The position numbers and the translations under genes are program-made. Of a stretch of DNA of 35,208 nucleotides, positions 16,155-24,320 are shown piece after piece. This DNA comes from a virus: positions 1-35,208 of the IMG/VR virus record IMGVR_UViG_3300009410_000031. One strand, written 5' to 3'. Position 1 is the first letter of the stretch; each line of letters starts with the position of its first letter. The notes under the pieces are model-generated. The model searched no databases. It worked only from the letters and a program-made list of their open reading frames with translations, and was not told the DNA's origin.

Positions 16155-18953
16155 TTAAATACTCACCTCTTTTATAGAATAATTTTTATTTAAATATTCC
16201 ACATCACCTTCATCATCTTCAACTGGTATAATTATCATTGTTTTCTTTTGTCTTAAATTATCCACCATTTCTCTTCCAAAGATATCCCATAGAGTATCTT
16301 TATTTGACTTTGGTTTTTCAACATAAAATAAATGAATTAGATAATTCAGTGCTTCGTTTACATTACTACAAGCTTGAGAAATGAATGCTTTAAACTCTTC
16401 TCTTTTCACATTAACCTGATTTCTAACTTCTTGATTGTAAGTTGTTTTATCTGCCTTATCAGTATTATTCATAATTTGATGAACTGAGTGATTGAACTCT
16501 TGATACATCTTAACCACTAACTCATATCTGGACTGATCGTAGTTTTCAAAGTCACTCATGAATAATTTATAGTAAGGTTCTTTGTTATTGGTCTTTAGCA
16601 GCTTCTTAATCTCAAAGTCTACGGACTCAATTCTCCCGCAAATCTTATTCATGGTACAATCTGATTCAATTACAGGTGAATTCTTATAAAACTCATCTAA
16701 AAACTTCTCTTCTTCAGTGTTTTTCCTTTTCAATACTTTCAACTCATTAAGAGTCATTCCGAGTTTCTGTAAACATAAGATGTTGTATTGTTTTAGATGG
16801 TCTTTATACTTTTTCTTTGTGTTTTTATAGAGATAAGTAAAAAAGTATGGGTGCTTATTCAACATAATACTATTCTCAAATTCTCGTTGTTTTTGTTGTT
16901 CTTCAGTTTCAGGAAGTAAACGCCCATCTTTATCTTTGGGAGGATGTTGATGATTGACCCACTTACCAACTATTCCTTTAACCTCTTTCCCAATTTTAGT
17001 TTTATCAATCTGTGCTGATTGTGCCTTAGTTATTGTTTTAATTCGCTTAAGAGTTTCTTTGTATTCATTGGATTCAGGATGTAATTCTGCTAACAAAGCA
17101 TATCCTGATGTTGATTTATTTGTTAAACCACCAATAATGCTGTTGAAGCTAAATAGGTCAGCGTAATATAAATCTTTTTCATCAACAATTTTCTTTTCTG
17201 CTTTAGGTTCTTTATATACTACAGGTAACTCATCTTTGTAAACACCTTTAATCACAGTCTCATCTGAAGTAGTTGCTATAATATCATAGTCAAAGTCTGA
17301 ACCAGCAAATCTAGCTGTATCATCCCCATGTGCATTTAAAATAATCCCTGTATAGCAATATTGATACCAATATTCAATCTCTTCACTTTTATTTAAGTCC
17401 AATATCACATGTTCAGACCGATACGTAAGTGGACTCCTACTCGCCACAACTTTATTTACCTTTTTGCTATTCCAATAGTTAGAGTAATACTCACCTTCAG
17501 CTAGAAGTCCATTTACAGCATCTTGTTCACATATTGCTTCCATCATTGCATAAGGATCACTCACTAATACTTGAAAATTTCCATCTACAATAATTTGCCC
17601 TAAGCAAGCATTTTCGATTTTCTTTTTAATTAATCGGTAAACTTTTTCTCTAATGTATTTATCATTAATTAAATTCGGTTCTAGAATTAAAGCCCTAATC
17701 CAATCAGTTTCTCCTTTTTCCATGTACGATAGGAATTTTTCTTCAGATGCTTCAAATCCCAAAAGGAACAACATTGTATAGTAGATATTTTCCGAGGTAA
17801 CTCCTTTAACCCAATTGACAAATTTATCAGTGATTTTACGCACACCTTCATCATCCAGATTTAACGTTTGTAAAAATTGATAATTCTCATAGAAGAAATT
17901 TTTATCTTCTTTTGGTGTGAATAATGTGACTCCCCAACTTAAGTTATTTAAGTCGCAATTTTTATTGTAATCATCTACTGATTTCCAACTATCCCATAAT
18001 TTCATTTGAGATTCAGTTATAATCATGTCGCATTCACGCAAATCTACATAAATAGGTTCATTATTTTCATCTTGGTACATTGTCTTAACTAGATAATTTC
18101 CACTATTTTTCTTTTCTGCCCATTCAACAAAATCAAATACGCAGACCATGCCTTTACAAAAAGGAGCACGTATGCAAAATTGAGCAGGTAAATAATCCAA
18201 TCCTAATTCTTGCTGCCATATCTTTGCTCGCTCTGGTGAGATCAACCCTTGACCATCAAAACGGTTAAATTCTTTAACAATTGTTCTTATATCAACAATA
18301 TCATCCTCGTTCCAGTTATGAGTCTCAGTCACATAATTAACTGTCATTTCTGTTTCACTAAAATAATCAGGAACAACGCAGAAATTAGGTCTTGAAACTC
18401 TATACCGTGAACTTGAATAAAGCCCACGGTAAGCATTTAATTTTGCTGGAACTAACTTTTTAGATAAGTCACGCCCGTTATCCAATCTCCTACGTAACTC
18501 ACTGAAGACAGTTTCACTTACAAAAAGTACGGTATTAACTCTGGCTTGAGAGGCACTAGCGTTAAATCGCTTATATTTAACACCATTTATAAGCAACCCT
18601 TTCTCAAACATATATCTATAATGACTTTTATGTATAATTTTAATTGTTATGTATTCTGGCACAAACATTAAGTTATTTATTTTTGATTGCATACCCTTAA
18701 TTGTCGCTGCGTTTTTTGGAGAGTGTGGTTTCATTTTTATTTGACGAAGTTCTCTCCTTAGCTCTTCTATAACGTCAAAATTAAACTCCCGACCATTAAT
18801 ATCTAATATAGAATCAATTATTTGGTTCTCAAAAGTAGAAATGATTTCATTATTAGCAACAGCTTCTTCAAGGGTTAAAGATATATCATAGTCGAATTTC
18901 TTCAACCTGTCTGAGTTGAATTTCATTGTCAGGAATTGATTCTGTTTCGGCAT
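16155..18953 (-). CDS. YonO-like double-psi beta-barrel RNA polymerase (QDE-1/RdRP superfamily)
   Basis: 932 aa, close to my memory of SPbeta YonO (about 900 aa), a single-subunit DNA-dependent RNA polymerase. Order of signals: Q-F-C-I-R-A-P-F-C-K-G-M-V around Lys 267, like the Q-I-R-Y-G-G-x-K-G of cellular RdRPs; S-Q-M-K-L-W then L-S-W-G-V-T and F-L-Q-T-L, like their S-x-x-K-F, W and L-L-x-x-L-G; A-S-R-S-P at 504-508, like R-x-P of RNA polymerases; and the metal-binding motif A-G-S-D-F-D-Y-D with Asp 553, 555 and 557. The usual D-x-D-G-D has Tyr in place of Gly. It probably transcribes late phage genes. The ATG follows AAGGAGG. It is read with the CoiA-like gene upstream and the zinc-finger gene downstream. 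Confidence 0.8.
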   Translation of the reverse strand: MPKQNQFLTMKFNSDRLKKFDYDISLTLEEAVANNEIISTFENQIIDSILDINGREFNFDVIEELRRELRQIKMKPHSPKNAATIKGMQSKINNLMFVPEYITIKIIHKSHYRYMFEKGLLINGVKYKRFNASASQARVNTVLFVSETVFSELRRRLDNGRDLSKKLVPAKLNAYRGLYSSSRYRVSRPNFCVVPDYFSETEMTVNYVTETHNWNEDDIVDIRTIVKEFNRFDGQGLISPERAKIWQQELGLDYLPAQFCIRAPFCKGMVCVFDFVEWAEKKNSGNYLVKTMYQDENNEPIYVDLRECDMIITESQMKLWDSWKSVDDYNKNCDLNNLSWGVTLFTPKEDKNFFYENYQFLQTLNLDDEGVRKITDKFVNWVKGVTSENIYYTMLFLLGFEASEEKFLSYMEKGETDWIRALILEPNLINDKYIREKVYRLIKKKIENACLGQIIVDGNFQVLVSDPYAMMEAICEQDAVNGLLAEGEYYSNYWNSKKVNKVVASRSPLTYRSEHVILDLNKSEEIEYWYQYCYTGIILNAHGDDTARFAGSDFDYDIIATTSDETVIKGVYKDELPVVYKEPKAEKKIVDEKDLYYADLFSFNSIIGGLTNKSTSGYALLAELHPESNEYKETLKRIKTITKAQSAQIDKTKIGKEVKGIVGKWVNHQHPPKDKDGRLLPETEEQQKQREFENSIMLNKHPYFFTYLYKNTKKKYKDHLKQYNILCLQKLGMTLNELKVLKRKNTEEEKFLDEFYKNSPVIESDCTMNKICGRIESVDFEIKKLLKTNNKEPYYKLFMSDFENYDQSRYELVVKMYQEFNHSVHQIMNNTDKADKTTYNQEVRNQVNVKREEFKAFISQACSNVNEALNYLIHLFYVEKPKSNKDTLWDIFGREMVDNLRQKKTMIIIPVEDDEGDVEYLNKNYSIKEVSI

Positions 18954-18964
18954 TTGATTCCTCC

Positions 18965-20662
18965 TTATTTACTTATTTGTTTTCTTTTATCACGACAAGG
19001 CTTACATCTCTTAGGCGATTCAAATCCCTTGCTAAGGTAAAACTCTATTTCACCTTTTGTTAATTGTATTTCGTTTTCACAATTGCAACATTTATAATTA
19101 CTATCGTACTTAATAATTAAAGACACTATAGAATCAAATAGAGTAGAGTTTAAGTCGCTTAAAATGATATTCATTTCTTTATTGCTCATTTTCTCAAACG
19201 GTATAATTAACTCACAGTTTGAATTTGGTAACCCGTATAATCTAAGTTCAATCATAACTCCTTCTTTAACTGGTTTATAATCAATTTTGACACTGTGTGT
19301 GACCTCATAACTTTTAATAATTGACTTTTTTCTAATAACTAAACCTTCATAATTACTTATCAATCTATCAAAAAGTTCAAAAACATCTTCACCTTTAATG
19401 GGCATACTCAACCCTCTAACCATTTCACTTACTCCACCATCAATAAAATTAGTAATCATTTCTGAGTTATTTGATTTGAAAACATCATCAGGAATTTGCA
19501 ATAGGAATTTAAAATTATTTTTATAAAACGAATTAATAACTTTAAATATTACTGTTCTAGAGTCAATTATTTCAAAATGTACACAATAGTTATATTTGTT
19601 GTTAAAATATTTTTCTATTTTACCTAGCTTCTTACTGATAACAAAATTATTAATGTCATTGTTAATTCTTGATTTTGCACCACTATAAGACATTTTTAAG
19701 ACGTCTAAAACTGTTGAAGATCGGTTATTTCTGTAATAGACATCAATTTCAATTGTTTGAAGCCTGTTGTATTTAACTACCTCTCTTTTTGTAATTTTAA
19801 ACATGTCTCCCGCATTTCTTTCGTTACCTAAGTCTATAATATAGTTTTCCAAAAACTCGCATCTTTTTCTTATGAAAAGCTCATATATGTTACTACAGCG
19901 TTGCTTCTTAAGTATAGAAATCACTAATTCTATGTCTTTAATGTCAATCAGGTTGATCAATTCTATTAGCTCGTCATCAGTTATTTCGTAATTCTTATAC
20001 CTCAGTAAGTCATTCCAAAACCAATCCAACTTACGAATACGTTCTTTTAATTTCTCGTCAACATTACCATTCAATTTTTCTTCTTTATATTTCCCAATTA
20101 CATTATAATATGTATCATTTCTTTTAGTGTTGAAACACTTACCATCAAAGAACAATGCTTTAAAAGCTGGAATGTTATCCTTGAACATTAGTTGCTTAAT
20201 ATCAATTTCAACAACAATATTCCGCAACTCCAACCATGCATCTAAATAATCTTTCACTTGCTTCTTGTTGCTAAATGCCATTTCGAAATAAATCGTATTT
20301 CCACATTCAGTAAGAATAGTTACATCTGGTCTATACACACCTTCGATTACTTCATAAGATTGCTCTACCAAAACATCCTTACAAACAAATTCCCTTTCCT
20401 TATCTGAAACAACTGTAAATTTATCGCCTTTTTCGATGAACTTATGCTTAAACCACCAATGAATCATTGTTTCTGAGTTACATTTGCTTGCGTCAATATG
20501 TGCAAAGTGAGGAGTAATTCGTTTAGACTTAGTTGCTTTAGGTTTTAAATCCGATCCACAAACTGGACAGTGATATGTATTATTTTCACTGATTTCGTCA
20601 ATGGTCACTAAGTTGTTATTTTCATCCTTAGCAAACCATAGTTTTACATTTTCATAGCTCAA
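18965..20662 (-). CDS. CoiA-like PD-(D/E)XK nuclease with zinc ribbons
   Basis: 565 aa from TTG 20662, which lies 7 bases after AAAGGAGG; the longer frame to 20686 includes that site. The N-terminus has the CoiA-family layout: zinc ribbon C-P-V-C-G (Cys 32, 35), H-F-A-H (52-55), an E-T-M-I-H-W-W helix, then R-P-D-V (Asp 113) and I-Y-F-E-M-A (Glu 127), a PD-(D/E)XK-like active centre. The middle 300 residues are not recognised. The C-terminus has C-C-N-C and the F-Y-L-S-K-G ... P-K-R-C-K-P-C-R pattern of a known zinc-ribbon family. CoiA proteins act in DNA uptake and recombination; here a nuclease acting with the RNA polymerase or in phage DNA repair is possible. It lies 11 bases before the polymerase gene. 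Confidence 0.75.
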   Translation of the reverse strand: MSYENVKLWFAKDENNNLVTIDEISENNTYHCPVCGSDLKPKATKSKRITPHFAHIDASKCNSETMIHWWFKHKFIEKGDKFTVVSDKEREFVCKDVLVEQSYEVIEGVYRPDVTILTECGNTIYFEMAFSNKKQVKDYLDAWLELRNIVVEIDIKQLMFKDNIPAFKALFFDGKCFNTKRNDTYYNVIGKYKEEKLNGNVDEKLKERIRKLDWFWNDLLRYKNYEITDDELIELINLIDIKDIELVISILKKQRCSNIYELFIRKRCEFLENYIIDLGNERNAGDMFKITKREVVKYNRLQTIEIDVYYRNNRSSTVLDVLKMSYSGAKSRINNDINNFVISKKLGKIEKYFNNKYNYCVHFEIIDSRTVIFKVINSFYKNNFKFLLQIPDDVFKSNNSEMITNFIDGGVSEMVRGLSMPIKGEDVFELFDRLISNYEGLVIRKKSIIKSYEVTHSVKIDYKPVKEGVMIELRLYGLPNSNCELIIPFEKMSNKEMNIILSDLNSTLFDSIVSLIIKYDSNYKCCNCENEIQLTKGEIEFYLSKGFESPKRCKPCRDKRKQISK

Positions 20663-20690
20663 TATAAAACCTCCTTTCATATCCATCTAA

Positions 20691-20879
20691 TTAAAAACCA
20701 TTGTAAATCCTCTTCATTTGCTTTAATGTTTTCTTGTATGTATAATTATTTTTATTTAACTTACCATCCCATGTGAACTTCAAATACATCTCCTCTTGTG
20801 CCTCACTAGCTGTATTGCTTCTGATTAGCTCCTCAACAAATGAGATCACTTCTTCTTTCCTAAAAGTATAACGTTCCAT
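20691..20879 (-). CDS. Small hypothetical protein, first gene of the polymerase operon
   Basis: 62 aa, starting at ATG 20879 after GGAGGTG; an upstream ATG at 20894 overlaps that site. Charged and helical, with a basic C-terminal half (K-K-T-L-K-Q-M-K-R-I). No motif seen. It is first behind the sigma-A promoter at 20951-20979 and directly precedes the CoiA-like gene. Confidence 0.55.
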   Translation of the reverse strand: MERYTFRKEEVISFVEELIRSNTASEAQEEMYLKFTWDGKLNKNNYTYKKTLKQMKRIYNGF

Positions 20880-20950
20880 TATGTACACCTCCATTCTGTG
20901 CTGTGATTATATGTAAACATACGAATATATTAAATTCTATGTCTAACATA

Positions 20951-20979
20951 ATTATATTAAATTATTTATATTTAATCAA
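20951..20979 (-). promoter_or_regulatory. Sigma-A promoter of the RNA polymerase operon
   Basis: On the minus strand TTGATT (-35, 20974-20979), a 17-base spacer and TATAAT (-10, 20951-20956). The spacer contains the AT-rich TTAAATTATTTAT element seen elsewhere, which would place a repressor on the promoter. It reads into the 62-aa, CoiA-like and polymerase genes. Confidence 0.7.
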
Positions 20980-20993
20980 GTGTTTTTACTAAA

Positions 20994-21602
20994 TTAGTCA
21001 GTTATTTCTACTTCATAGTTTATCATTGCTTGATATAAATTATCAGGTATCGTATCTTTATATTTATTAGCCACTTGCTTAATTATGTTCTCTTTAAATT
21101 TTTTATATGCCTGAAACGCTTCCTCTGCCGACACATAGCTCCCCAAATAAATTTGTTTTCTTTTACCCTCACTACATATTGCCCTATAAGGATTTTTTCT
21201 CATATCTTTAAACAGAGAAACCCCGATTGGTAAATTTCCTCTTTTTGAGTCAGATTTAACAAATAGTTAGTTTATTGATTGTGGAACGAAAACGCATGTT
21301 TCAGGACTGTAAACTTTATTGCCTTTTACTAGAATATCTTTATCTAGGTGCATCATCTCTTCCCCAATTTCATAGTAATTTTCGTCATACCATTTAGCGA
21401 AATTTTGGAAGTTGTGCCAATCTTTTACGACAGAACAATCTTTATATGTTGGAAATTGGGTGTGAAAATGATCCGAGTAACACCTTTTCATCATCGTTCT
21501 CCAATATATGTAATGAGGATAAAACACTCTCTTAAAACTTATCTTGTAAGCACCTTCACCAATGTAACCTACCCCATATGCACTTTTATCATATACTTTC
21601 AC
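20994..21602 (-). pseudogene. Broken copy of the AP2/HNH-like gene at 26875-27639
   Basis: One frame of about 203 codons aligned along its length with residues about 60-254 of the intact protein at 26875-27639. It is interrupted by a single in-frame TAA directly after P-Q-S-I-N (stop at 21267-21269), where the intact copy continues N-T-L-F-V-K; here L-F-V-K-S-D-S-K-R-G follows the stop in the same frame. The front part (111 aa, GTG start with GAGGAGG) holds the W-H-N-F-Q-N-F-A-K-W-Y segment, the rear part the AP2-like DNA-binding segment. The N-terminal 50 residues of the intact copy are absent. The two parts might still be made separately. Confidence 0.8.
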
Positions 21603-21640
21603 ACTTGATTCCTCCTCAGTCTGTTAATTTATTTAGAAAC

Positions 21641-21841
21641 TTAATCTTCAATATATGTATACAAATCGTCAACCTTACAATCTAACAAATTAGCAATCCT
21701 AAAAGCCATTTCTAATGTAGGGTTAGCTCTCCCGTTAACCCATGCACTCATAGTCTGTTTTGTCACACCTAACTTTTCAGCCAAGTCCTGATGTTTAATA
21801 TCTAACTCTGCTAATCTCACTTTTATTTTAGACTTCAACAT
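21641..21841 (-). CDS. XRE-family transcription regulator (left copy)
   Basis: 66-aa Cro/CI-type helix-turn-helix: H-Q-D-L-A-E-K-L-G-V-T-K-Q-T-M-S-A-W-V-N-G as the HTH and L-L-D-C-K-V-D-D-L-Y at the end, typical of small phage repressors. The ATG at 21841 has GAGGAGG upstream. It is very similar to the protein at 27695-27898 and, like it, precedes an AP2/HNH-like gene. It is read from its own promoter (TTGCCA, 16 bases, TATAAT) and probably controls that promoter and the divergent TubRZ operon. Confidence 0.88.
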   Translation of the reverse strand: MLKSKIKVRLAELDIKHQDLAEKLGVTKQTMSAWVNGRANPTLEMAFRIANLLDCKVDDLYTYIED

Positions 21842-21877
21842 TATCACCCCTCCTCTCAAAATACCCTTATACTATAC

Positions 21878-21928
21878 ATTATAGCTATTTATTTAAAAAT
21901 GGCAAAATAATTACATAAAAAGTAATAA
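21878..21928 (-). promoter_or_regulatory. XRE promoter and shared element (left copy)
   Basis: Minus-strand promoter TTGCCA (21900-21905), 16-base spacer, TATAAT (21878-21883). Upstream lies CATAAAAAGTAATAA (21914-21928), repeated with one change (CATAAAAAGTTATAA) at the same place in the second copy (27975-27989), a candidate operator or UP element. Confidence 0.65.
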
Positions 21929-21961
21929 AAATTTTTTCATAAATAAGTGTAATACTTAAAT

Positions 21962-21993
21962 TTGTCCCAGTATATAGTGGGATTAGATATATA
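21962..21993 (+). promoter_or_regulatory. Possible TubRZ promoter/operator
   Basis: TCCCA (21965-21969) and TGGGA (21978-21982) form an inverted repeat overlapping a weak TTGTCC box, with TA-rich -10 candidates after it. A site for TubR or the XRE protein is plausible; the promoter boxes are weak. Confidence 0.35.
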
Positions 21994-22032
21994 AATATCA
22001 AAGTAAATCTATAAAGATGGAGGATGATAAAA

Positions 22033-22317
22033 GTGGATCAGTATTTTATGTCGCTAACAGATCGCCTAACTATAGAGGAAATTGAATTGCTTAATAATCT
22101 TACTAGTAATGAATGTGTCAATCACTTCACCGCAAAGAAGAAGCAAGATATATTTAATGAATCCAATCTCACAGAGTCAAAGTTTAGAAAAGTCATGTAT
22201 CGCTTAGAAGCTTTAAACTTTATTGAGATTGTAGCTGGAAGTAGGGAACATTTGATCTATGTGACTGAATATGGGCAAAGTGCAATTCAATGTATATATG
22301 AAAGGAGAAATGCGTAA
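22033..22317 (+). CDS. TubR-like winged-helix centromere-binding protein
   Basis: 94 aa from GTG 22033, nine bases after GGAGG; the ATG at 22024 touches that site and is unlikely. It is predicted to be helical with a wing (S-K-F-R-K-V-M-Y-R-L-E-A-L-N-F-I-E-I-V ... H-L-I-Y-V-T), a winged-helix HTH of the ArsR-like type TubR uses. It is followed directly, with a one-base overlap, by the tubulin-like gene; this pair is the TubRZ (type III) partition system of Bacillus plasmids. TubR binds centromere iterons and the TubZ C-tail and may autorepress. The assignment leans on the neighbour, since TubR sequences vary greatly. Confidence 0.72.
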   Translation: MDQYFMSLTDRLTIEEIELLNNLTSNECVNHFTAKKKQDIFNESNLTESKFRKVMYRLEALNFIEIVAGSREHLIYVTEYGQSAIQCIYERRNA

Positions 22318-23441
22318 TGTTTATTTCTTTCTTGGGAATTGGTCAAGGTGGGTCTAATATTTGTGATGAGTGGGCAAAGCGTGGACATTATTCAGCAGCT
22401 ATTAACTTTTCACAAAGAGATTTAGAAAGCCTTGAGTTTGTGGAAAATAAGCTACATCTTATTGGATCAGAAGGGATTGGAAAGCAAAGAAATAATGCAA
22501 TATCACTGATGAATAATAACTGGGATTTAGCAATGAATTTCGTTAAAGAAAACTTTTCACACTCATCTATTGAAATTGTATTTGTTCCTTTTGCAACCGG
22601 TGGGGGAAGTGGTTCTGGTGTAGCACCAGTGTTGCTTCAATTATTAAGCGAGTCTATGCCAGAGAAAGTATTTGTTGCAATGCCAATACTGCCTGATAAA
22701 AATGAGTCATTCATTAGTCAAAAAAACTGTTTGGAGACATTTGAAGACTTATCATCATTAGATATCTGTATTTTGCCGATTGACAATGATAAAACAAAAT
22801 CAATATTGCCCAACAAAGGTAAAAACAATCTGTTCAATAAGGTTAATGAGTCAGTTGCTACTATAATAGAACAATTAATTTCTTACACTGATAAAAGTTC
22901 AAAATATGGAGTCTTAGACAGAAAAGATTTAAGATCAATCTTCTCTACAAAAGGAGTAGCTTGCATTGCACAGGCTGAGTTATCAAACTTATCGAATTCA
23001 ATTGGGATTAGTGAAGATGGATTTACTTCTGTCATTCAGGAATCTTGGGGGAGTTCTATATTTGCAGACATTGAATATGACCAAATACTAAGTGCTGGAA
23101 TAATCTTCGATGGTCAAGAAGCTTTAATGGAAATGGTTAATGTTGAAAGTGCATTTTCCAAGTTTCATAATAAAATGCCAATTAGTCTTTATGAGGGGAA
23201 TTACATTAAAGAAAAAGGTGGAAAGATTATCTCTGTATTAACTGGTTTAGCATGGTGTAATACAAGGTTGAGACAAATTGATGAAATAGTTACGCAAACA
23301 AGTAGAACGTTTGAAAGCCTTAACCAATCTACAGTTTATAAGTCGAAAATATCAGATATGCCACTCCCTATGGACAGGAAGGATAGAAAAGACCATAAAG
23401 TAAAAGACATTAGCGATATTATTAGCAAATTTAAAAGATAA
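22317..23441 (+). CDS. tubZ: TubZ-like tubulin/FtsZ-family GTPase
   Basis: 374 aa. A tubulin-type GTPase: N-terminal G-I-G-Q-G-G-S-N (7-14), a G-box G-G-G-S-G-S-G at 95-101 (FtsZ/TubZ signature), a P-I-D-N-D segment, and a charged Lys/Asp-rich C-terminal tail (D-R-K-D-R-K-D-H-K-V-K) of the kind that contacts TubR in plasmid systems. It is shorter than pBtoxis TubZ (about 480 aa). TubZ forms treadmilling filaments that move TubR-bound plasmid DNA. The order TubR then TubZ with overlapping ends argues for a segregation role instead of a division FtsZ. A phage-type TubZ, as in giant-phage PhuZ, is the other branch to consider. Confidence 0.85.
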   Translation: MFISFLGIGQGGSNICDEWAKRGHYSAAINFSQRDLESLEFVENKLHLIGSEGIGKQRNNAISLMNNNWDLAMNFVKENFSHSSIEIVFVPFATGGGSGSGVAPVLLQLLSESMPEKVFVAMPILPDKNESFISQKNCLETFEDLSSLDICILPIDNDKTKSILPNKGKNNLFNKVNESVATIIEQLISYTDKSSKYGVLDRKDLRSIFSTKGVACIAQAELSNLSNSIGISEDGFTSVIQESWGSSIFADIEYDQILSAGIIFDGQEALMEMVNVESAFSKFHNKMPISLYEGNYIKEKGGKIISVLTGLAWCNTRLRQIDEIVTQTSRTFESLNQSTVYKSKISDMPLPMDRKDRKDHKVKDISDIISKFKR

Positions 23442-23462
23442 TCTATATTAAAATACCAAAAA

Positions 23463-23593
23463 CTCATTACTCAGCTCGTTACCGACATATCCATTTTCGT
23501 TACCAGATTACGTTACTACCCCATCAGTAACGACTCAGTAATTACTCCGTTACCGAGTAATGAGAAAATGCATGTTTAAAATTTGAGTAATGA
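23463..23593 (+). repeat. Iteron cluster downstream of tubZ, candidate tubC centromere
   Basis: Within 131 bases there are CGTTACCG (23477-23484), CGTTACC (23498-23504), CGTTAC (23511-23516), GTAACG (23527-23532), GTAATTAC (23538-23545), CGTTACCG (23548-23555), and the flanking pair CTCATTACTC (23463-23472) / GAGTAATGAG (23555-23564), with another GAGTAATGA at 23585-23593. This matches the density of a protein-binding site array. TubR sites (tubC) or an M23-gene operator are the readings; no gene lies here. Confidence 0.6.
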
Positions 23594-23635
23594 AAAGGTA
23601 AATTTATTATTCTCTCGAAAGGAAGTCTGTTACTT

Positions 23636-24226
23636 ATGTATAAAGAAACCTCTAAATATTTGGAACATGAGCCATTCCGTCAGAGTGCTCATAAAGGCAT
23701 TGATTTTCAGATGAGTGATCATACTCCTTTACGTTCGATTCAGGATGGAACTGTTGAGAAAATTCTCAACTTCGGAAATCAAAACGCAGGAAAGTGTATC
23801 AAGATTAAATTTGAAGATGGTAACACCGGAATTTACGGTCATCTAAGTGAGTTTGCAAATATTAAAGAAGGACAGCACGTAAACGCAGGGGATTTGATTG
23901 GCTATAGTGGAAATTCTGGAAATGTTGTTGGGGCAAATGGGGGATATCATTTACATTTTGGTGTGAGGGATGTGAATGGTAATTTCATTGACCCATCCCC
24001 TTATGTGAATGATATCCAACACATGAATGATCCAAATTACTTTGTGCAATCAGCAACGGAAGTGAAAATAAGCTTCTTTGATTTCATGCAGCAACATATG
24101 GATTTAATAGGTGGATTTATTTCAACAGTCAAACTGAACTTTATCCACCTAATTTCGTCAACGGATTACACGCCAATCATAAAGTTGTTGCAAAATTTGG
24201 TAGAGCTTTTCCTGTTCAATATCTAA
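23636..24226 (+). CDS. M23 (LytM-type) peptidoglycan endopeptidase
   Basis: 196 aa. Zinc-site motifs of the M23 family: H-K-G-I-D (His 19, Asp 23), Y-G-H-L-S (His 69) and H-L-H-F-G (His 105, His 107). It cuts peptide cross-links in cell-wall peptidoglycan; in phages it is a lysin or tail-tip enzyme, in conjugative elements it opens the wall for transfer. No signal peptide is seen, so it would need another export route or phage lysis. About 65 residues follow the catalytic domain; the last 23 codons overlap a minus-strand gene. The ATG has AAAGGAAG about 10 bases upstream. Confidence 0.82.
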   Translation: MYKETSKYLEHEPFRQSAHKGIDFQMSDHTPLRSIQDGTVEKILNFGNQNAGKCIKIKFEDGNTGIYGHLSEFANIKEGQHVNAGDLIGYSGNSGNVVGANGGYHLHFGVRDVNGNFIDPSPYVNDIQHMNDPNYFVQSATEVKISFFDFMQQHMDLIGGFISTVKLNFIHLISSTDYTPIIKLLQNLVELFLFNI

Positions 24227-24316
24227 TCGGTCAAAATCAACTTTAGTCAATTTATCAAATTCAATTTGCCAACCTAAACGTTCATCCGTAAACCATGTTC
24301 CAAATTGCATAGACAT
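24158..24316 (-). CDS. Small hypothetical gene on the minus strand
   Basis: 52 aa from an ATG with AAGGAGAG eight bases upstream (F-G-T-W-F-T-D-E-R-L-G-W, then K-L-Y-Q-I-L-Q-Q-L-Y). It overlaps the 3' end of the M23 gene tail to tail by 69 bases and opposes the direction of the surrounding operon. The good ribosome site and the 32-aa gene just before it suggest a real antisense pair. Not recognised. Confidence 0.45.
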   Translation of the reverse strand: MSMQFGTWFTDERLGWQIEFDKLTKVDFDRLDIEQEKLYQILQQLYDWRVIR

Positions 24317-24320
24317 TTAA

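Noticed and set aside
17939-17951. TTAAGTTATTTAA copy as a regulatory site
   Set aside because: It is inside the polymerase gene and encodes an ordinary L-N-N-L stretch, so chance is likely.
21267-21269. Programmed read-through of the TAA in the left AP2/HNH copy
   Set aside because: The copy is also shortened at its N-terminus, and a plain nonsense mutation is simpler; kept only as a low-interest note.
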